DNA of 57,937 nucleotides from positions 1 to 57,937 of the forward strand of contig CAINDO010000407.1 in the NCBI GenBank assembly GCA_903847385.1, in the 5' to 3' direction. The notes beneath the pieces were generated by a model. That model had not been told where the DNA came from. It made no database searches and saw only the letters and a program-made list of their open reading frames with translations. Positions 33,358 to 41,647 of the stretch are shown piece by piece. Numbering within the stretch: position 1 is the stretch's first letter; each line of letters opens with the position of its first letter. Source of the DNA: an uncultured Myxococcales bacterium (GTDB lineage: Bacteria; Myxococcota_A; Bradymonadia; UBA7976; UBA1532). The position numbers and the translations under genes were made by a program.

Positions 33358-34356
33358 TCACTTGCTCCGGAACAGGCGGCTGAAGAAGCCGCCGCTGACG
33401 GGGGGATCCTTGATGCCGGCGTAGTGCCAGGTGATGGCCTCGAGGTCTCGGGCCGTGCGGGCGCCGGGTTTGACCTCGGACACCAGCGCGCCCAGGTTCA
33501 GCGACTGCTCGATGAGTGGGAAGTCGTTGTGGATGACCGCCTCGACGGGCTGCCCCAAGGCGTTCTGGATGGCCTCGAGCGTGACCGGCGCGCGCTTGTG
33601 GTAGCGGTTGACGATCAGCCGGATGCGGTCGGGGCCGTAGCCCAGGCGCCGGAAGATGCGCAGGCACCGCGCCGCCGCACGCACGGCGGGTACGTCCTGC
33701 GTGACGACCATCATCACGAGGTGCGCGAGATCCATGGTGGCCACGGCGTGGTCGCTGAAGTCGCGCAGGCCGTCGACGATCACGTACGGGAAGGTCTGAC
33801 CGAGCGCGTCGAAGAGCCGGGGGAGGCGCTCGGCGGTGATCTCGGGGAGCTCCTCGATGCGCTCACCCTGCGCCAGCACGCAGAGGCCCGAGGCGTGACG
33901 GTCCAGGCCCGTCTGCAGCGCGCCGCCCACGGAGGCCTCGGCCGAGCGCATGATCTCGGCGATGCTGCGCTCGGGGCGGATGTTCAGCGCGATGGGCACG
34001 GCGCCGAGCTGCAGGTCCATGTCCACCACCACGACGGACTTGCCCAGGTGGGCGAGCGCGCCGCCCATGTTGACCGCCACCGTGGTGCCGCCGGTGCCGC
34101 CCTTGGGCGTGAACACGGCGATCATCCGCGAGGCGACCGTCATGGGGGCGGGTGCCGGCGAGCCGAGGGGCTCCTGGGCGGGCAGCTCGCCCATGATCTC
34201 CAGGTCCTCGGCGCTCAGCATCGCCGTCTCGGCCTTGATGGGCTTCGGCCGGTGGCTCTGGCGTTCGATGTCGTCCAGGCGGGCGATGAACGTGCTGCTG
34301 CGCGGGTCCTTGATGCCGGCGCGGCTGGCGGGTCTGACGAAGTTGCCCTTGGCCAA
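33358..34356 (-). CDS. tadZ: TadZ/CpaE, ParA/MinD-like pilus localisation protein
   Basis: 332 residues. The ATPase domain starts with MIAVFTPKGGTGGTTVAVNM near residue 76, a deviant Walker A in which the second Lys of KGGxGKT is replaced by Gly, as in TadZ. VVVDMDLQLGAVP and VIVDGLRDFSDHA follow. The N-terminal 75 residues are too short for the receiver-like domain of many CpaE proteins. It places the pilus machine in the cell. The TTG start has GGAGGG eight bases upstream. Confidence 0.88.
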   Translation of the reverse strand: MAKGNFVRPASRAGIKDPRSSTFIARLDDIERQSHRPKPIKAETAMLSAEDLEIMGELPAQEPLGSPAPAPMTVASRMIAVFTPKGGTGGTTVAVNMGGALAHLGKSVVVVDMDLQLGAVPIALNIRPERSIAEIMRSAEASVGGALQTGLDRHASGLCVLAQGERIEELPEITAERLPRLFDALGQTFPYVIVDGLRDFSDHAVATMDLAHLVMMVVTQDVPAVRAAARCLRIFRRLGYGPDRIRLIVNRYHKRAPVTLEAIQNALGQPVEAVIHNDFPLIEQSLNLGALVSEVKPGARTARDLEAITWHYAGIKDPPVSGGFFSRLFRSK

Positions 34357-34383
34357 GTCGAGTTCCCTCCGCGTCCGGTCGCG

Positions 34384-35856
34384 TCAGCGCCAGAAGCCGA
34401 TCTGGCCGGCGGGCTGTCGCGTGGGGCCGAGGGCGCCCTCGTCCCCGGAGTCGGCGGCCGGCGCGCGCCCGGGGCCGCGGCCGCGGGGCACGGTGGCGTC
34501 CGGATCGGCCACGTTGAGCAGGAAGAGCTCGACGTCCGACGGGTCGTTGACGCGATCTTCACCGGGCAGGGGCGGCATCTGGCCCGGGTCGAGGGGCTCC
34601 GTGAGGTGCGCCGTGACCACGATGACCAGCTCCGACTCCCGGCGCTGGAACTCCTTGCTGGAGAAAAGGTTGCCGATGATCGGGATCTGCCCGAGGCCCG
34701 GCATGTACTTGAATTCGTTCTCGATCTCGTCCGACAGCACGCCGGCGATGGCGAAGCTCTGGCCGTTGCGCAGCCGGATCGTCGTGGCGCTCGAGCGGGT
34801 CTTGAAGCCGACGAAGCCGGCGTTCGAGTTGCTCGTGTCCACGGCGCTGACGCCCGTGTTGGTCATCAGCTCGATGGTGTCGTCGTCCAGGACCGTGGGC
34901 ATGAAGGTCAGGAACACGCCCACGGGTTTGTAGTCGACCTGGGGCGCGGAGAAGCCCGTGCCCGGAATCACGATGGGGACCTCGCCGCCGGCCAGGAACT
35001 TGGCGGTCTGTCCGCTGGCGGCGACGAGGGTGGGCTCGGCCAGGGTGCGGGACAGGCTGCGCTGACCGAGCAGCGTGAGCGCGGCCGCGAAGGGGAACTT
35101 GCCGTCCGCCTTGCCGACGAAGAGCGTCGGCGCGCCCTCTTTACTGGCGACGTTCTGGGGCGCCACGCCCGGCGTCGGCACCACGCCCTGGCCGAAGGCG
35201 ACGCGGCCGGAGTCCATGGTGGCCGACAGGTCCGTGCCCATGGTGCGCACGGACTTGCGGGTGACCTCGGCGAACTTCACCTCGAGCAGGACCTGCTGCT
35301 TCTGCTTCACGCGCAGCAGGTTGATCACGTTGGGCACCACGCCGAGGCTGGTGAACGACGGGCTCGTCAGGTAGCCGGTGACGAGCTGCTCGGCCTGCTC
35401 CAGCACCGACGCGCTGCTCACGGCGCCCACCAGGACGATGGCGCCGCCGACGGCCCGGGCCTCGATGTCCTCGCGCCCGAACGCGCGCTGCAGCTCGCTC
35501 TGCACGGCGCGCGCGGGGAGCGAGACCTTCACCAGCGTCATGGACTGGCCACCGCTGGCGTTGAACAGGATCAGGTTCGTCTCGCCGACGCGGCGGCCGA
35601 TGACCAGGAGCCCGGAGTTGGTGGCCTGGACCTCGGCGATGGTCGGATCCGTCAGGGTGGCGCGGGAGACGCCGCCGCCGACGTTCAGCGTCGTGGAGCC
35701 GCCGAGCGAGACCTCGACCGCGCTGTCGGCGCGATCGTCCTGGGCCTGCGCCGCGGCCGGGGCGAGGGCGAGCGCGAGCGCGATGGGCCCGACACCGGGC
35801 GCGAAGCCCGAGACGGCGGCGAGCAGCGCCGCGAGCGAGTGCACCACACCGCGCAT
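34384..35856 (-). CDS. cpaC: Tad secretin CpaC/RcpA
   Basis: 490 residues with a signal peptide ending near AAAQAQ. The N-domain (VEVSLGGSTTLNVGGGVSRA, DPTIAEVQ) is the pilus/flagellar T2SS-associated domain, followed by a BON-like region (FGREDIEARAVGGAIVLVG) and the C-terminal secretin beta domain (VLLEVKFAEVTRKSVRTMG, GQSFAIAGVLSDE, IPIIGNLFSSKEF). It forms the outer-membrane gate. ATG 35856 is preferred over GTG 35859 because GGAGGG then has a five-base spacing; it shares one base with the cpaB stop. Confidence 0.93.
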   Translation of the reverse strand: MRGVVHSLAALLAAVSGFAPGVGPIALALALAPAAAQAQDDRADSAVEVSLGGSTTLNVGGGVSRATLTDPTIAEVQATNSGLLVIGRRVGETNLILFNASGGQSMTLVKVSLPARAVQSELQRAFGREDIEARAVGGAIVLVGAVSSASVLEQAEQLVTGYLTSPSFTSLGVVPNVINLLRVKQKQQVLLEVKFAEVTRKSVRTMGTDLSATMDSGRVAFGQGVVPTPGVAPQNVASKEGAPTLFVGKADGKFPFAAALTLLGQRSLSRTLAEPTLVAASGQTAKFLAGGEVPIVIPGTGFSAPQVDYKPVGVFLTFMPTVLDDDTIELMTNTGVSAVDTSNSNAGFVGFKTRSSATTIRLRNGQSFAIAGVLSDEIENEFKYMPGLGQIPIIGNLFSSKEFQRRESELVIVVTAHLTEPLDPGQMPPLPGEDRVNDPSDVELFLLNVADPDATVPRGRGPGRAPAADSGDEGALGPTRQPAGQIGFWR

Positions 35857-36791
35857 CACTTCCCTCCGATACGAATGGTCTGGACCGAGCCGGCGGGCTC
35901 GGGGCGCTCATCGACCGGCTCGCGGCCGCGGCGGATCTCGCCGGGGGGGGTGGGCGAGCGGCGCACGGGCGCGGCGGGGGGCGGCGGCGCAGGCGCGGCG
36001 GCCACGGTCGTCGTGGAGCCCGGGTAGGCGCGGCCCGTGAGCAGGAACGGGTTGGTGCCCTGGGTGGCCACGCTCTCGCCGTCGTTGGCGTTGCGCAGCG
36101 TCAGGTCCAGCTTCCCCTCGCGGGCGGACAGCGCCAGGATCTCTGCCTCACCGGGCGAGACGAGCACGGTGACGACCGCGCCGTCGGGCCGGCGGCCGTC
36201 CTGGCCGTCCGTCGGCTCCGGCGCTCCTGCGGCGTCCACGTGGCCGTTCACCGCGAGCACGGTCAGGCGCTGCAGCACGGTCATCGTGATGGGCGTGCGC
36301 TCCACGGGATCGGTGACGGTGGCGATCACGTCCACCACGGCGCCGGGGTAGACCAGCTTGGCGTCCGCGATCCAGCTGTCGACGCGGATCGGGAAGCCGC
36401 GCTTGTCCATGGGCACGCGCGACGCCATGCCCGTGCCGGCCTCGGGCGAGGACAGCCGGCGCGACACGATGGCCTCGCCCGGCAGCAGCGAGACCACGGG
36501 CACGCGGGGCTTGGGGCCGAGCACCTGGTCCCGGCTGCGGAACGCGCCCTCGGGGATGGTGGACTGCGGCCACTGGACGACCTTGATGTCGTCCTCGCGG
36601 ATGATCTCGGCGGCGGGCAGCTCGCGGGCGGCGACGACGACGTCCGCCAGGGGCTCGGTGGCGTACTTGCCCTCACCGAAGACGCGGGAGAGCAGGTAGG
36701 CCGTGAGCGCGGTGAGGCCCAGGGCGAGGACGGTGAACCCGACCGCGCCGGCGCGTGCTGCGCGCGGCCCGGTGGCGGCCTTTGGTTTCAT
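35856..36791 (-). CDS. cpaB: Flp pilus assembly protein CpaB/RcpC
   Basis: 311 residues. One membrane helix near residues 14-34, then an SAF domain (DVVVAARELPAAEIIREDDI) and the RcpC periplasmic region (LDLTLRNANDGESVA). It binds peptidoglycan or the secretin base in characterised systems. The tail is Pro-rich and Arg-rich. It starts 40 bp after tadE and overlaps cpaC. Confidence 0.92.
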   Translation of the reverse strand: MKPKAATGPRAARAGAVGFTVLALGLTALTAYLLSRVFGEGKYATEPLADVVVAARELPAAEIIREDDIKVVQWPQSTIPEGAFRSRDQVLGPKPRVPVVSLLPGEAIVSRRLSSPEAGTGMASRVPMDKRGFPIRVDSWIADAKLVYPGAVVDVIATVTDPVERTPITMTVLQRLTVLAVNGHVDAAGAPEPTDGQDGRRPDGAVVTVLVSPGEAEILALSAREGKLDLTLRNANDGESVATQGTNPFLLTGRAYPGSTTTVAAAPAPPPPAAPVRRSPTPPGEIRRGREPVDERPEPAGSVQTIRIGGK

Positions 36792-36831
36792 GGGGACGTG
36801 CTCCTGCGACGCTTGCGGCAGGCCAGGGGCG

Positions 36832-37287
36832 TTACGGACCCACCATCGGCATCCGCGGCATCTGCGCCTCGGACTGGAAGTTCATCTGGGGCAAACGGTT
36901 CGGCCATACCGGAGACTGATAATTACACCGACCCGTGACGCGGAGCATCGAAATCTGGGCGGTGTTGCGCGGATCGCCGTTCTGCTGGGCGTCGAACTGC
37001 ACGCCCCCGGCGCAGCGCCCGGCATCCGCGGCCATCAGGCCGATGCCCACGTTGCGCACGCACTGCACGGGGTTCTCGTTGGCCGGTCGCAGGGCGCAGA
37101 CGCGCGCCGCCTGGATCGTGGCCGTGGTCAGGCGCTCCTTCGTGAAGGTCGCGTAAACGAGCACGAAGCCCCCGATGAAGAGGCTCATGACCACCGGCAC
37201 GCCGATCGCGAACTCGACGCTGACGGCGCCGCGGGGCGCGCGCCGACGGAGGGGGGTCGGGGCTCGTTTGCTGTCGCTCGACTTCAC
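36832..37287 (-). CDS. tadE: TadE-like pseudopilin
   Basis: 151 residues. After a basic leader, RGAVSVEFAIGVPVVMSLFI carries the Glu of type IV-like pseudopilins at the start of the membrane helix. The rest is a periplasmic domain with Cys residues (CALRPANENPVQCV, CAGG, GRCNYQ), possibly disulphide-linked, and a Pro/Met-rich end. The GTG start overlaps the prepilin peptidase stop (GTGA); GGAGG precedes it. Confidence 0.8.
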   Translation of the reverse strand: MKSSDSKRAPTPLRRRAPRGAVSVEFAIGVPVVMSLFIGGFVLVYATFTKERLTTATIQAARVCALRPANENPVQCVRNVGIGLMAADAGRCAGGVQFDAQQNGDPRNTAQISMLRVTGRCNYQSPVWPNRLPQMNFQSEAQMPRMPMVGP

Positions 37288-37772
37288 GGCGCCTCCAGGG
37301 GCCACTCGATGGCCGCGAGGGCTCCGAGGGCGAATGCGATGGCCATGGGCGCGTGGGCCGCGTCGGGTCGCTCCGCGGCGGGCTCGGTGAGCGCTCGCCG
37401 ATGGAGGAAGGCCGTCACGATGCCCACGATGCCCCCGGCGACCACGCCGTACACAAAAGCCGTCACGCCGCCTCGGGGACCGAGCCACGCCGCGATGGCC
37501 ATCACCAGCTTCGCGTCCCCGCCGCGGTAGAGCCGCAGCAGGAACGGCACGAAGACGACGACCAGCGCGATGAGCCAGCCCCCGACGCTGTAGACCAGCC
37601 CGTCCGTCCCGTTCACCGCCAGGTGCGCCAGGGCGCCCACGGCGGCGAAGCCGAAGTTCAGGCCGTTGGGGACCCGCCGGAAGCGGAAGTCCCAGACCGC
37701 CGCGGCCGCGAGGCCCGCGAGGAAGGTCGGCCCGAAGATCGGGTGGTTCAGCAGGGCGGTGTAGGCGTTCAG
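37284..37772 (-). CDS. tadV: Prepilin peptidase TadV/CpaA, probably CTG-initiated
   Basis: Aspartic peptidase that cleaves Flp and TadE leaders. The membrane protein has AAVWDFRFRRVPN (first catalytic Asp, early in the sequence) and YRGGDAKLVMAI (second Asp). The only ATG/GTG/TTG start in frame is GTG 37640, which would drop the first Asp motif. The frame is open further up to CTG 37772, which overlaps the flp stop as CTGA, giving 162 residues, a typical CpaA length. CTG initiation by coupling is therefore inferred. Confidence 0.75.
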   Translation of the reverse strand: MNAYTALLNHPIFGPTFLAGLAAAAVWDFRFRRVPNGLNFGFAAVGALAHLAVNGTDGLVYSVGGWLIALVVVFVPFLLRLYRGGDAKLVMAIAAWLGPRGGVTAFVYGVVAGGIVGIVTAFLHRRALTEPAAERPDAAHAPMAIAFALGALAAIEWPLEAP

Positions 37773-37945
37773 CGGCCGCCGTTCTGGATCGCGTTGCCGG
37801 CCTCGTTCGTCTTCTGACGGATCGAGTCGCCGAGGAAGCGGTACGCGCCGATGGCGGCGATGCCGATGACGGCCGCGATGATGGCGTACTCGACGGCGGT
37901 GGCGGCCTTGTTCTCACCCAGGAAACGACGAATGGTCATCAGCAT
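37769..37945 (-). CDS. flp: Flp-type pilin
   Basis: 58 residues, too short for most gene callers. MLMTIRRFLGENKA is the leader, followed by ATAVEYAIIAAVIGIAAIGA, which has the Glu5-Tyr6 of Flp pilins and a single hydrophobic helix. The residue before the cleavage site would be Ala rather than the usual Gly. The mature C-terminal part (YRFLGDSIRQKTNEAG) is polar. AGGAGAG lies seven bases before the ATG. It is the first gene of the Tad operon and follows a sigma-54 promoter. Confidence 0.88.
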   Translation of the reverse strand: MLMTIRRFLGENKAATAVEYAIIAAVIGIAAIGAYRFLGDSIRQKTNEAGNAIQNGGR

Positions 37946-38027
37946 GTGCGCTCTCCTGATTCTTGGCTGGGATCGCTTTGGCTGGAATCGCCACAGCGCG
38001 GTTCACCTTGCGACGCCGAAGCATATC

Positions 38028-38042
38028 GCAAGTCGCGTGCCA
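38028..38042 (-). promoter_or_regulatory. Sigma-54 promoter of the Tad operon
   Basis: On the minus strand TGGCACG-CGAC-TTGC (38042-38028), identical to the RpoN consensus at all conserved positions. RNA start near 38016, giving a 71-base leader to the flp ATG. The rest of the 37946-38206 gap holds the divergent pssA promoter and possible enhancer sites. Confidence 0.75.
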
Positions 38043-38084
38043 CGCCAGTGGGGACGTGAAACCGCCCGATTCCGGGGCCCTGCA

Positions 38085-38121
38085 GCGGTTCGGCGGACCG
38101 CGGGTGGGGTCGGACGACCCC
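38085..38121. promoter_or_regulatory. Inverted repeats, possible sigma-54 activator sites
   Basis: GGGGTC-GGAC-GACCCC (38106-38121) and GCGGT-N7-ACCGC (38085-38101) lie about 70 to 105 bp upstream of the Tad start site, where bacterial enhancer-binding proteins usually bind. Confidence 0.35.
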
Positions 38122-38168
38122 TGTGGCGTCGGCGAAGCGGTCAGCCGCCCTGGCCACCCGGGTTGCCG

Positions 38169-38197
38169 TTGCACGGTTTTCCGCGCCCCGTTAGGGT
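38169..38197 (+). promoter_or_regulatory. Promoter of pssA
   Basis: TTGCAC (38169-38174) and TAGGGT (38192-38197) with 17 bp between. The predicted start near 38204 is only about three bases before ATG 38207, so the mRNA may be leaderless; no ribosome site is visible. Confidence 0.4.
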
Positions 38198-38206
38198 GCC
38201 GCGCAC

Positions 38207-39013
38207 ATGGGAACCCTGCTGCCGAAATTCCACCCCAAATTCCTGGTGCCGAACGCCTTCACGGCCTTCAGCATGCTGTTCGGGCTGGCCTCCGTGGCCG
38301 CCTCGGCGCGGGGCGAGTTCGCCCTCGCCGCCTGGATGGTCCTCTGGGGTGTCCTCCTGGACAAGCTGGACGGCAGCGCCGCCCGCCTGCTCAAGGCCAG
38401 CTCGCCCTTCGGCGTGCAGTACGACTCGTTCGCCGACTTCGTGGCCTTCGGCATCGCGCCGGCGGGCCTCGCCTACTACCGCCTGCGCGACCTGCCCGAG
38501 TTCCAGGGGCCGGCCTTCTGGGCGCTCGTCGCGACGACGGGCCTGTACGTCGTCGCCGTGTCGGCCCGCCTGGCCCGCTTCAACATCAGCGACCCCCCCG
38601 GCGGCGACAAATACTTCTACGGCATCCCCACCACGCTCATGGGCGCCCTCGCGGCGAGCTTCTACCTCACGTGGGAGAGCCAGGGGCTCCCGATGGGCGC
38701 GCTCACCGCCTTCCCCATCTACCTGGTGATCGCCTCGTTCCTGATGGTCAGCAGCATCAAGCTGCCCAAGCTCAAGCTGCGGACGAACGTCGCCCTCAAC
38801 GTCTTCCAGATCGCCAACGTCGTCGCCGCGTACATCATCGCCCCCCTCAAGCTCTGGCCCGAGGTGCTGTTTGCCCAGGCCGTGACCTACGTGGTGGTGG
38901 GTGTGGTGTGGTGCCTCATCTACCCGCCCCGACTCTCGGCCGAGCCCGAGGCCGCCGCCCCCGCGCCGGAGGCGACCGCCGAGGCCGCCGATCTGAGCCC
39001 GGCTGGGCGCTGA
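38207..39013 (+). CDS. pssA: CDP-diacylglycerol-serine O-phosphatidyltransferase
   Basis: 268 residues, integral membrane. DKLDGSAARLLKASSPFG followed by three residues and DSFAD matches the CDP-alcohol phosphotransferase motif exactly (D-x2-DG-x2-AR-x8-G-x3-D-x3-D), near residues 58-80. ARFNIS and a C-terminal row of hydrophobic helices fit PssA of the B. subtilis type. It makes phosphatidylserine from CDP-diacylglycerol. The Ala/Glu/Pro tail is unusual but uninformative. It lies 10 bp before the next gene. Confidence 0.92.
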   Translation: MGTLLPKFHPKFLVPNAFTAFSMLFGLASVAASARGEFALAAWMVLWGVLLDKLDGSAARLLKASSPFGVQYDSFADFVAFGIAPAGLAYYRLRDLPEFQGPAFWALVATTGLYVVAVSARLARFNISDPPGGDKYFYGIPTTLMGALAASFYLTWESQGLPMGALTAFPIYLVIASFLMVSSIKLPKLKLRTNVALNVFQIANVVAAYIIAPLKLWPEVLFAQAVTYVVVGVVWCLIYPPRLSAEPEAAAPAPEATAEAADLSPAGR

Positions 39014-39023
39014 TCTGCCCGGC

Positions 39024-40043
39024 ATGACGAACCCGTCGGTGGCAGCCGGCTGGCGCGGTCCGGTCGTGGTGGCGTTGTGCGTGGCGCTGGTGGTGGTGGC
39101 GTTCGAGGTCGCCCTGCACCGCCTGGCGCCCATGCCGCGACGCGACCTGGAGGTCGACACGGGCGTGGACGCCCTGGCCGCCGGCAACCCGGAGATCCTG
39201 GTGCTGGGGTCGAGCCACGCCGGGGCCTACCTGCCCATGATCGACCGCCTCGGCGCCGACCGCGTGGTGGTGGTGACCGAGGAGGGCGGGACGTTTTCGG
39301 CCTTCGATTGGGTGTATCGGCATCGCCTCCAGCGGTACGTGGACGAACCGGCCGGCGCGGGGGGTTACCGACGCGACCGGCTGAAACACGCGCTCTTGAT
39401 CACGACTTACTGGGACACCTGTCCCGCGTCGCGCACCCACTACGAGTCGAGCCTGCCCGCCCGCGCGTGGCAGTGGCCGGACTACCTGGCGGACTTTGCT
39501 CGCCACGGCGTGACGCCGGACAACCGGAACTTCCCGTTCACGGCCATGAAGCGGCTCTTCGACGACTCGATGATGGTGCAGGACCGCGGCCTGGAGAACC
39601 TGCGCAGTCAGTTCCGCGGCCCGGAGAGCGCGGACTCGCTCTCGGGCCGGAAGGCGGCCTGGGCCGAGCGGCGGCGGCGTGAGATCGTCGAAGAGGGCAC
39701 CTACTGCCACACGCCCGAGGAGCGCGCGCGACTCGAGGGCCTGGTGGACCTGATGCAGGCCCGCGGGCTGGGGGTGACCATCATCGCGTTCCCACAGATG
39801 GGGGACCTGCTGACGGAGGAGGCGCGCCGCACGACCATCGCGACGTACTCGGCCTACCTGGCCGACCTGCGGGCCCGGAAGGGCGTGCGCACCGTCGAGC
39901 ACACCACGACGCACCCGCTCGTCTACGACGACTTCGAGATCGACTGCGACCACCTCGTCCCGGCGGCGCGGGAGAAGTACGTGGACTGGGCGCTGGAGAA
40001 CGGCCTGGGGTTCTTGCGGGCCGGCGGTGGGGGCGCACAGTGA
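39024..40043 (+). CDS. SGNH-like membrane-anchored protein
   Basis: 339 residues. One N-terminal membrane helix (VVVALCVALVVVAFEVAL), then EILVLGSSHAGAYLPMID near residue 57 (Ser in a GDSL-like position) and DDFEIDCDHLVPAAREKY near 307 (DxxH), which is the SGNH hydrolase/transferase pattern found next to MBOAT acyltransferases (compare AlgJ/DltD). It probably helps acylate a cell-surface polymer or acts as an esterase. Its stop overlaps the MBOAT start (GTGA). Confidence 0.75.
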   Translation: MTNPSVAAGWRGPVVVALCVALVVVAFEVALHRLAPMPRRDLEVDTGVDALAAGNPEILVLGSSHAGAYLPMIDRLGADRVVVVTEEGGTFSAFDWVYRHRLQRYVDEPAGAGGYRRDRLKHALLITTYWDTCPASRTHYESSLPARAWQWPDYLADFARHGVTPDNRNFPFTAMKRLFDDSMMVQDRGLENLRSQFRGPESADSLSGRKAAWAERRRREIVEEGTYCHTPEERARLEGLVDLMQARGLGVTIIAFPQMGDLLTEEARRTTIATYSAYLADLRARKGVRTVEHTTTHPLVYDDFEIDCDHLVPAAREKYVDWALENGLGFLRAGGGGAQ

Positions 40044-41521
40044 GCTTCACCAGCGTCGAGTTCCTGTTCTTCTTCGTGCCGGCGTTCGTCGTGTACTGGC
40101 TCCTGCCGCGCCGGGCGGCCTGGCAGAACGCCTGGCTGCTGCTGCTCGGCACGGTGTTCTACGCCTCGTGGCACCCGCACATGCTGGCCCTGCTCGCCGC
40201 GGCCATCCTCTTCGACTACACCATCGCCGTGGGCCTGCACCGCAACCCGGCGGACGCCACGCCGGCCCGCACCGCGCTCCGGCGGCGGCTGCTGTGGCTG
40301 AGCATCGGCGGCAACCTGGCCCTGCTCGGGTACTTCAAGTACCTGGGGTTCATGGCGGCGTCGCTCTCGGCGCTGCTCGAGCGGCTGGGGCTGCCCGGTG
40401 CGCTGCCGTCGCTCGAGATCGCTCTGCCCATGGGCATCTCGTACTTCACTCTGCAAAAGCTGTCCTACGTGATCGATGTGTACGATGCGCGCCTGCCGGC
40501 ATGCACGTCGCTGCCGCGGTTCGCCACGGCCATCGCCTTCTTCCCGCACATGGTGGCCGGCCCGGTGACCCGTCCGGCGGCGCTCCTGCCGCAGCTCGAG
40601 GTCGCCCGACGACTGCAGCCGTCCGATGTCACCACCGGCGCGCTGCTCTTTCTCGTGGGATTCCTGGAGAAGGCCTGCATCGCCGACAACTTCGCCGTGA
40701 CGCTGGTGGACCCGGTCTTCTCGCGGCCCGGCGAGCTCTCCGCCTCGGCCCACTGGCTCGCTGCGCTGGGCTACACGGTGCAGGTGTTCTGTGACTTCGC
40801 CGGTTACAGTCTGATGGCTTTGGGCGTGGCTCGCGGTTTTGGACTGTCACTCCCTGTGAATTTCGACAAGCCATTCCTGAGCGTCAACCTCAACGAGTTC
40901 TGGCGCCGATGGCACATCTCGTTGAACACCTGGATCTTCGAGTACATCTACACGCCGCTGACCACGGGCAACGGCTTCTTCCGCGGGCGGCTGGATCTGG
41001 GGTTCATGCTGGTGTTCCTGGTCTCCGGCCTTTGGCACGGCGCGAGCTGGGGCTTTGTGGCCTGGGGCGCGATGCACGGCCTGGGGCTCGTGGTCGTGCG
41101 CCGCTGGGACGAGTTCTACCGGGGCCTGTGCCGCAAGGACCGCAAGTGGGTCGCGCGGCGTCGCACGCGGGCCTACAAGGGGGTCGCCTGGGCGCTCACC
41201 ATGGGCTTCTTCGTGCTCTCGCTGATCCCGTTCCGGGCGGGCACGGGCCCCGACCTGCTGGCGTTCCTGGGCGGCCTCGTCCCCGGGGGGGCGCGGGAGA
41301 ATCTGCCGCTCGGTCTGTTCACGCTCGCGACCACCGTCGGCGTGGGGTTGACGGTCGTGACGGTCGAACACTTGCTCGGGCTGCCCCTTTTTGCGCCCCT
41401 CTCGGGCCGATTTCTCGCGCTTCCGGCGCCGATTCGCGGCCTCGCCTACGGCGTCGTCGTTGTGTATCTCGGCGTTTTTGTTCCACAAACGCAGGGTCTC
41501 TTCATCTACGCCCGCTTCTGA
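40040..41521 (+). CDS. MBOAT O-acyltransferase (AlgI family)
   Basis: 493 residues with about ten membrane helices. SGLWHGASWGFVAWGAMHGLG near residue 330 contains the catalytic His, and WHISLNTWIFEYIYTPL is the other family hallmark. AlgI/DltB-type enzymes move acyl groups across the membrane onto polysaccharide or teichoic-like polymers. The GTG start overlaps the SGNH gene stop, so the two form a functional pair. The polymer is not indicated by nearby genes. Confidence 0.9.
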   Translation: MSFTSVEFLFFFVPAFVVYWLLPRRAAWQNAWLLLLGTVFYASWHPHMLALLAAAILFDYTIAVGLHRNPADATPARTALRRRLLWLSIGGNLALLGYFKYLGFMAASLSALLERLGLPGALPSLEIALPMGISYFTLQKLSYVIDVYDARLPACTSLPRFATAIAFFPHMVAGPVTRPAALLPQLEVARRLQPSDVTTGALLFLVGFLEKACIADNFAVTLVDPVFSRPGELSASAHWLAALGYTVQVFCDFAGYSLMALGVARGFGLSLPVNFDKPFLSVNLNEFWRRWHISLNTWIFEYIYTPLTTGNGFFRGRLDLGFMLVFLVSGLWHGASWGFVAWGAMHGLGLVVVRRWDEFYRGLCRKDRKWVARRRTRAYKGVAWALTMGFFVLSLIPFRAGTGPDLLAFLGGLVPGGARENLPLGLFTLATTVGVGLTVVTVEHLLGLPLFAPLSGRFLALPAPIRGLAYGVVVVYLGVFVPQTQGLFIYARF

Positions 41522-41524
41522 TTT

Positions 41525-41577
41525 CCTCCGTATTCCCGTGAATTGAACGTCGAACTTGACGTCGGACAATTCGGAGG
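41525..41577. repeat. Large imperfect stem-loop after the MBOAT gene
   Basis: CCTCC...GAATTG...ACGTC pairs with GACGT...CAATTC-GGAGG, nested around a GAACTT loop. It could be a terminator or regulatory RNA element; no T run. Nothing else is seen in the 41522-41647 gap. Confidence 0.35.
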
Positions 41578-41647
41578 TCAGAACATACCGCTAGGCTCAT
41601 GGGGTTGATCCCAGGGGAGGCCCTCGGGGGACGAGGGTCGGTGGTGG

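Noticed and set aside
31078-36027. A 1649-codon plus-strand frame opposite the Tad operon
   Set aside because: It is the antisense shadow of GC-rich genes: Val/Asp/Gly/His-rich sequence without domains, while every minus-strand gene there has clear Tad motifs.
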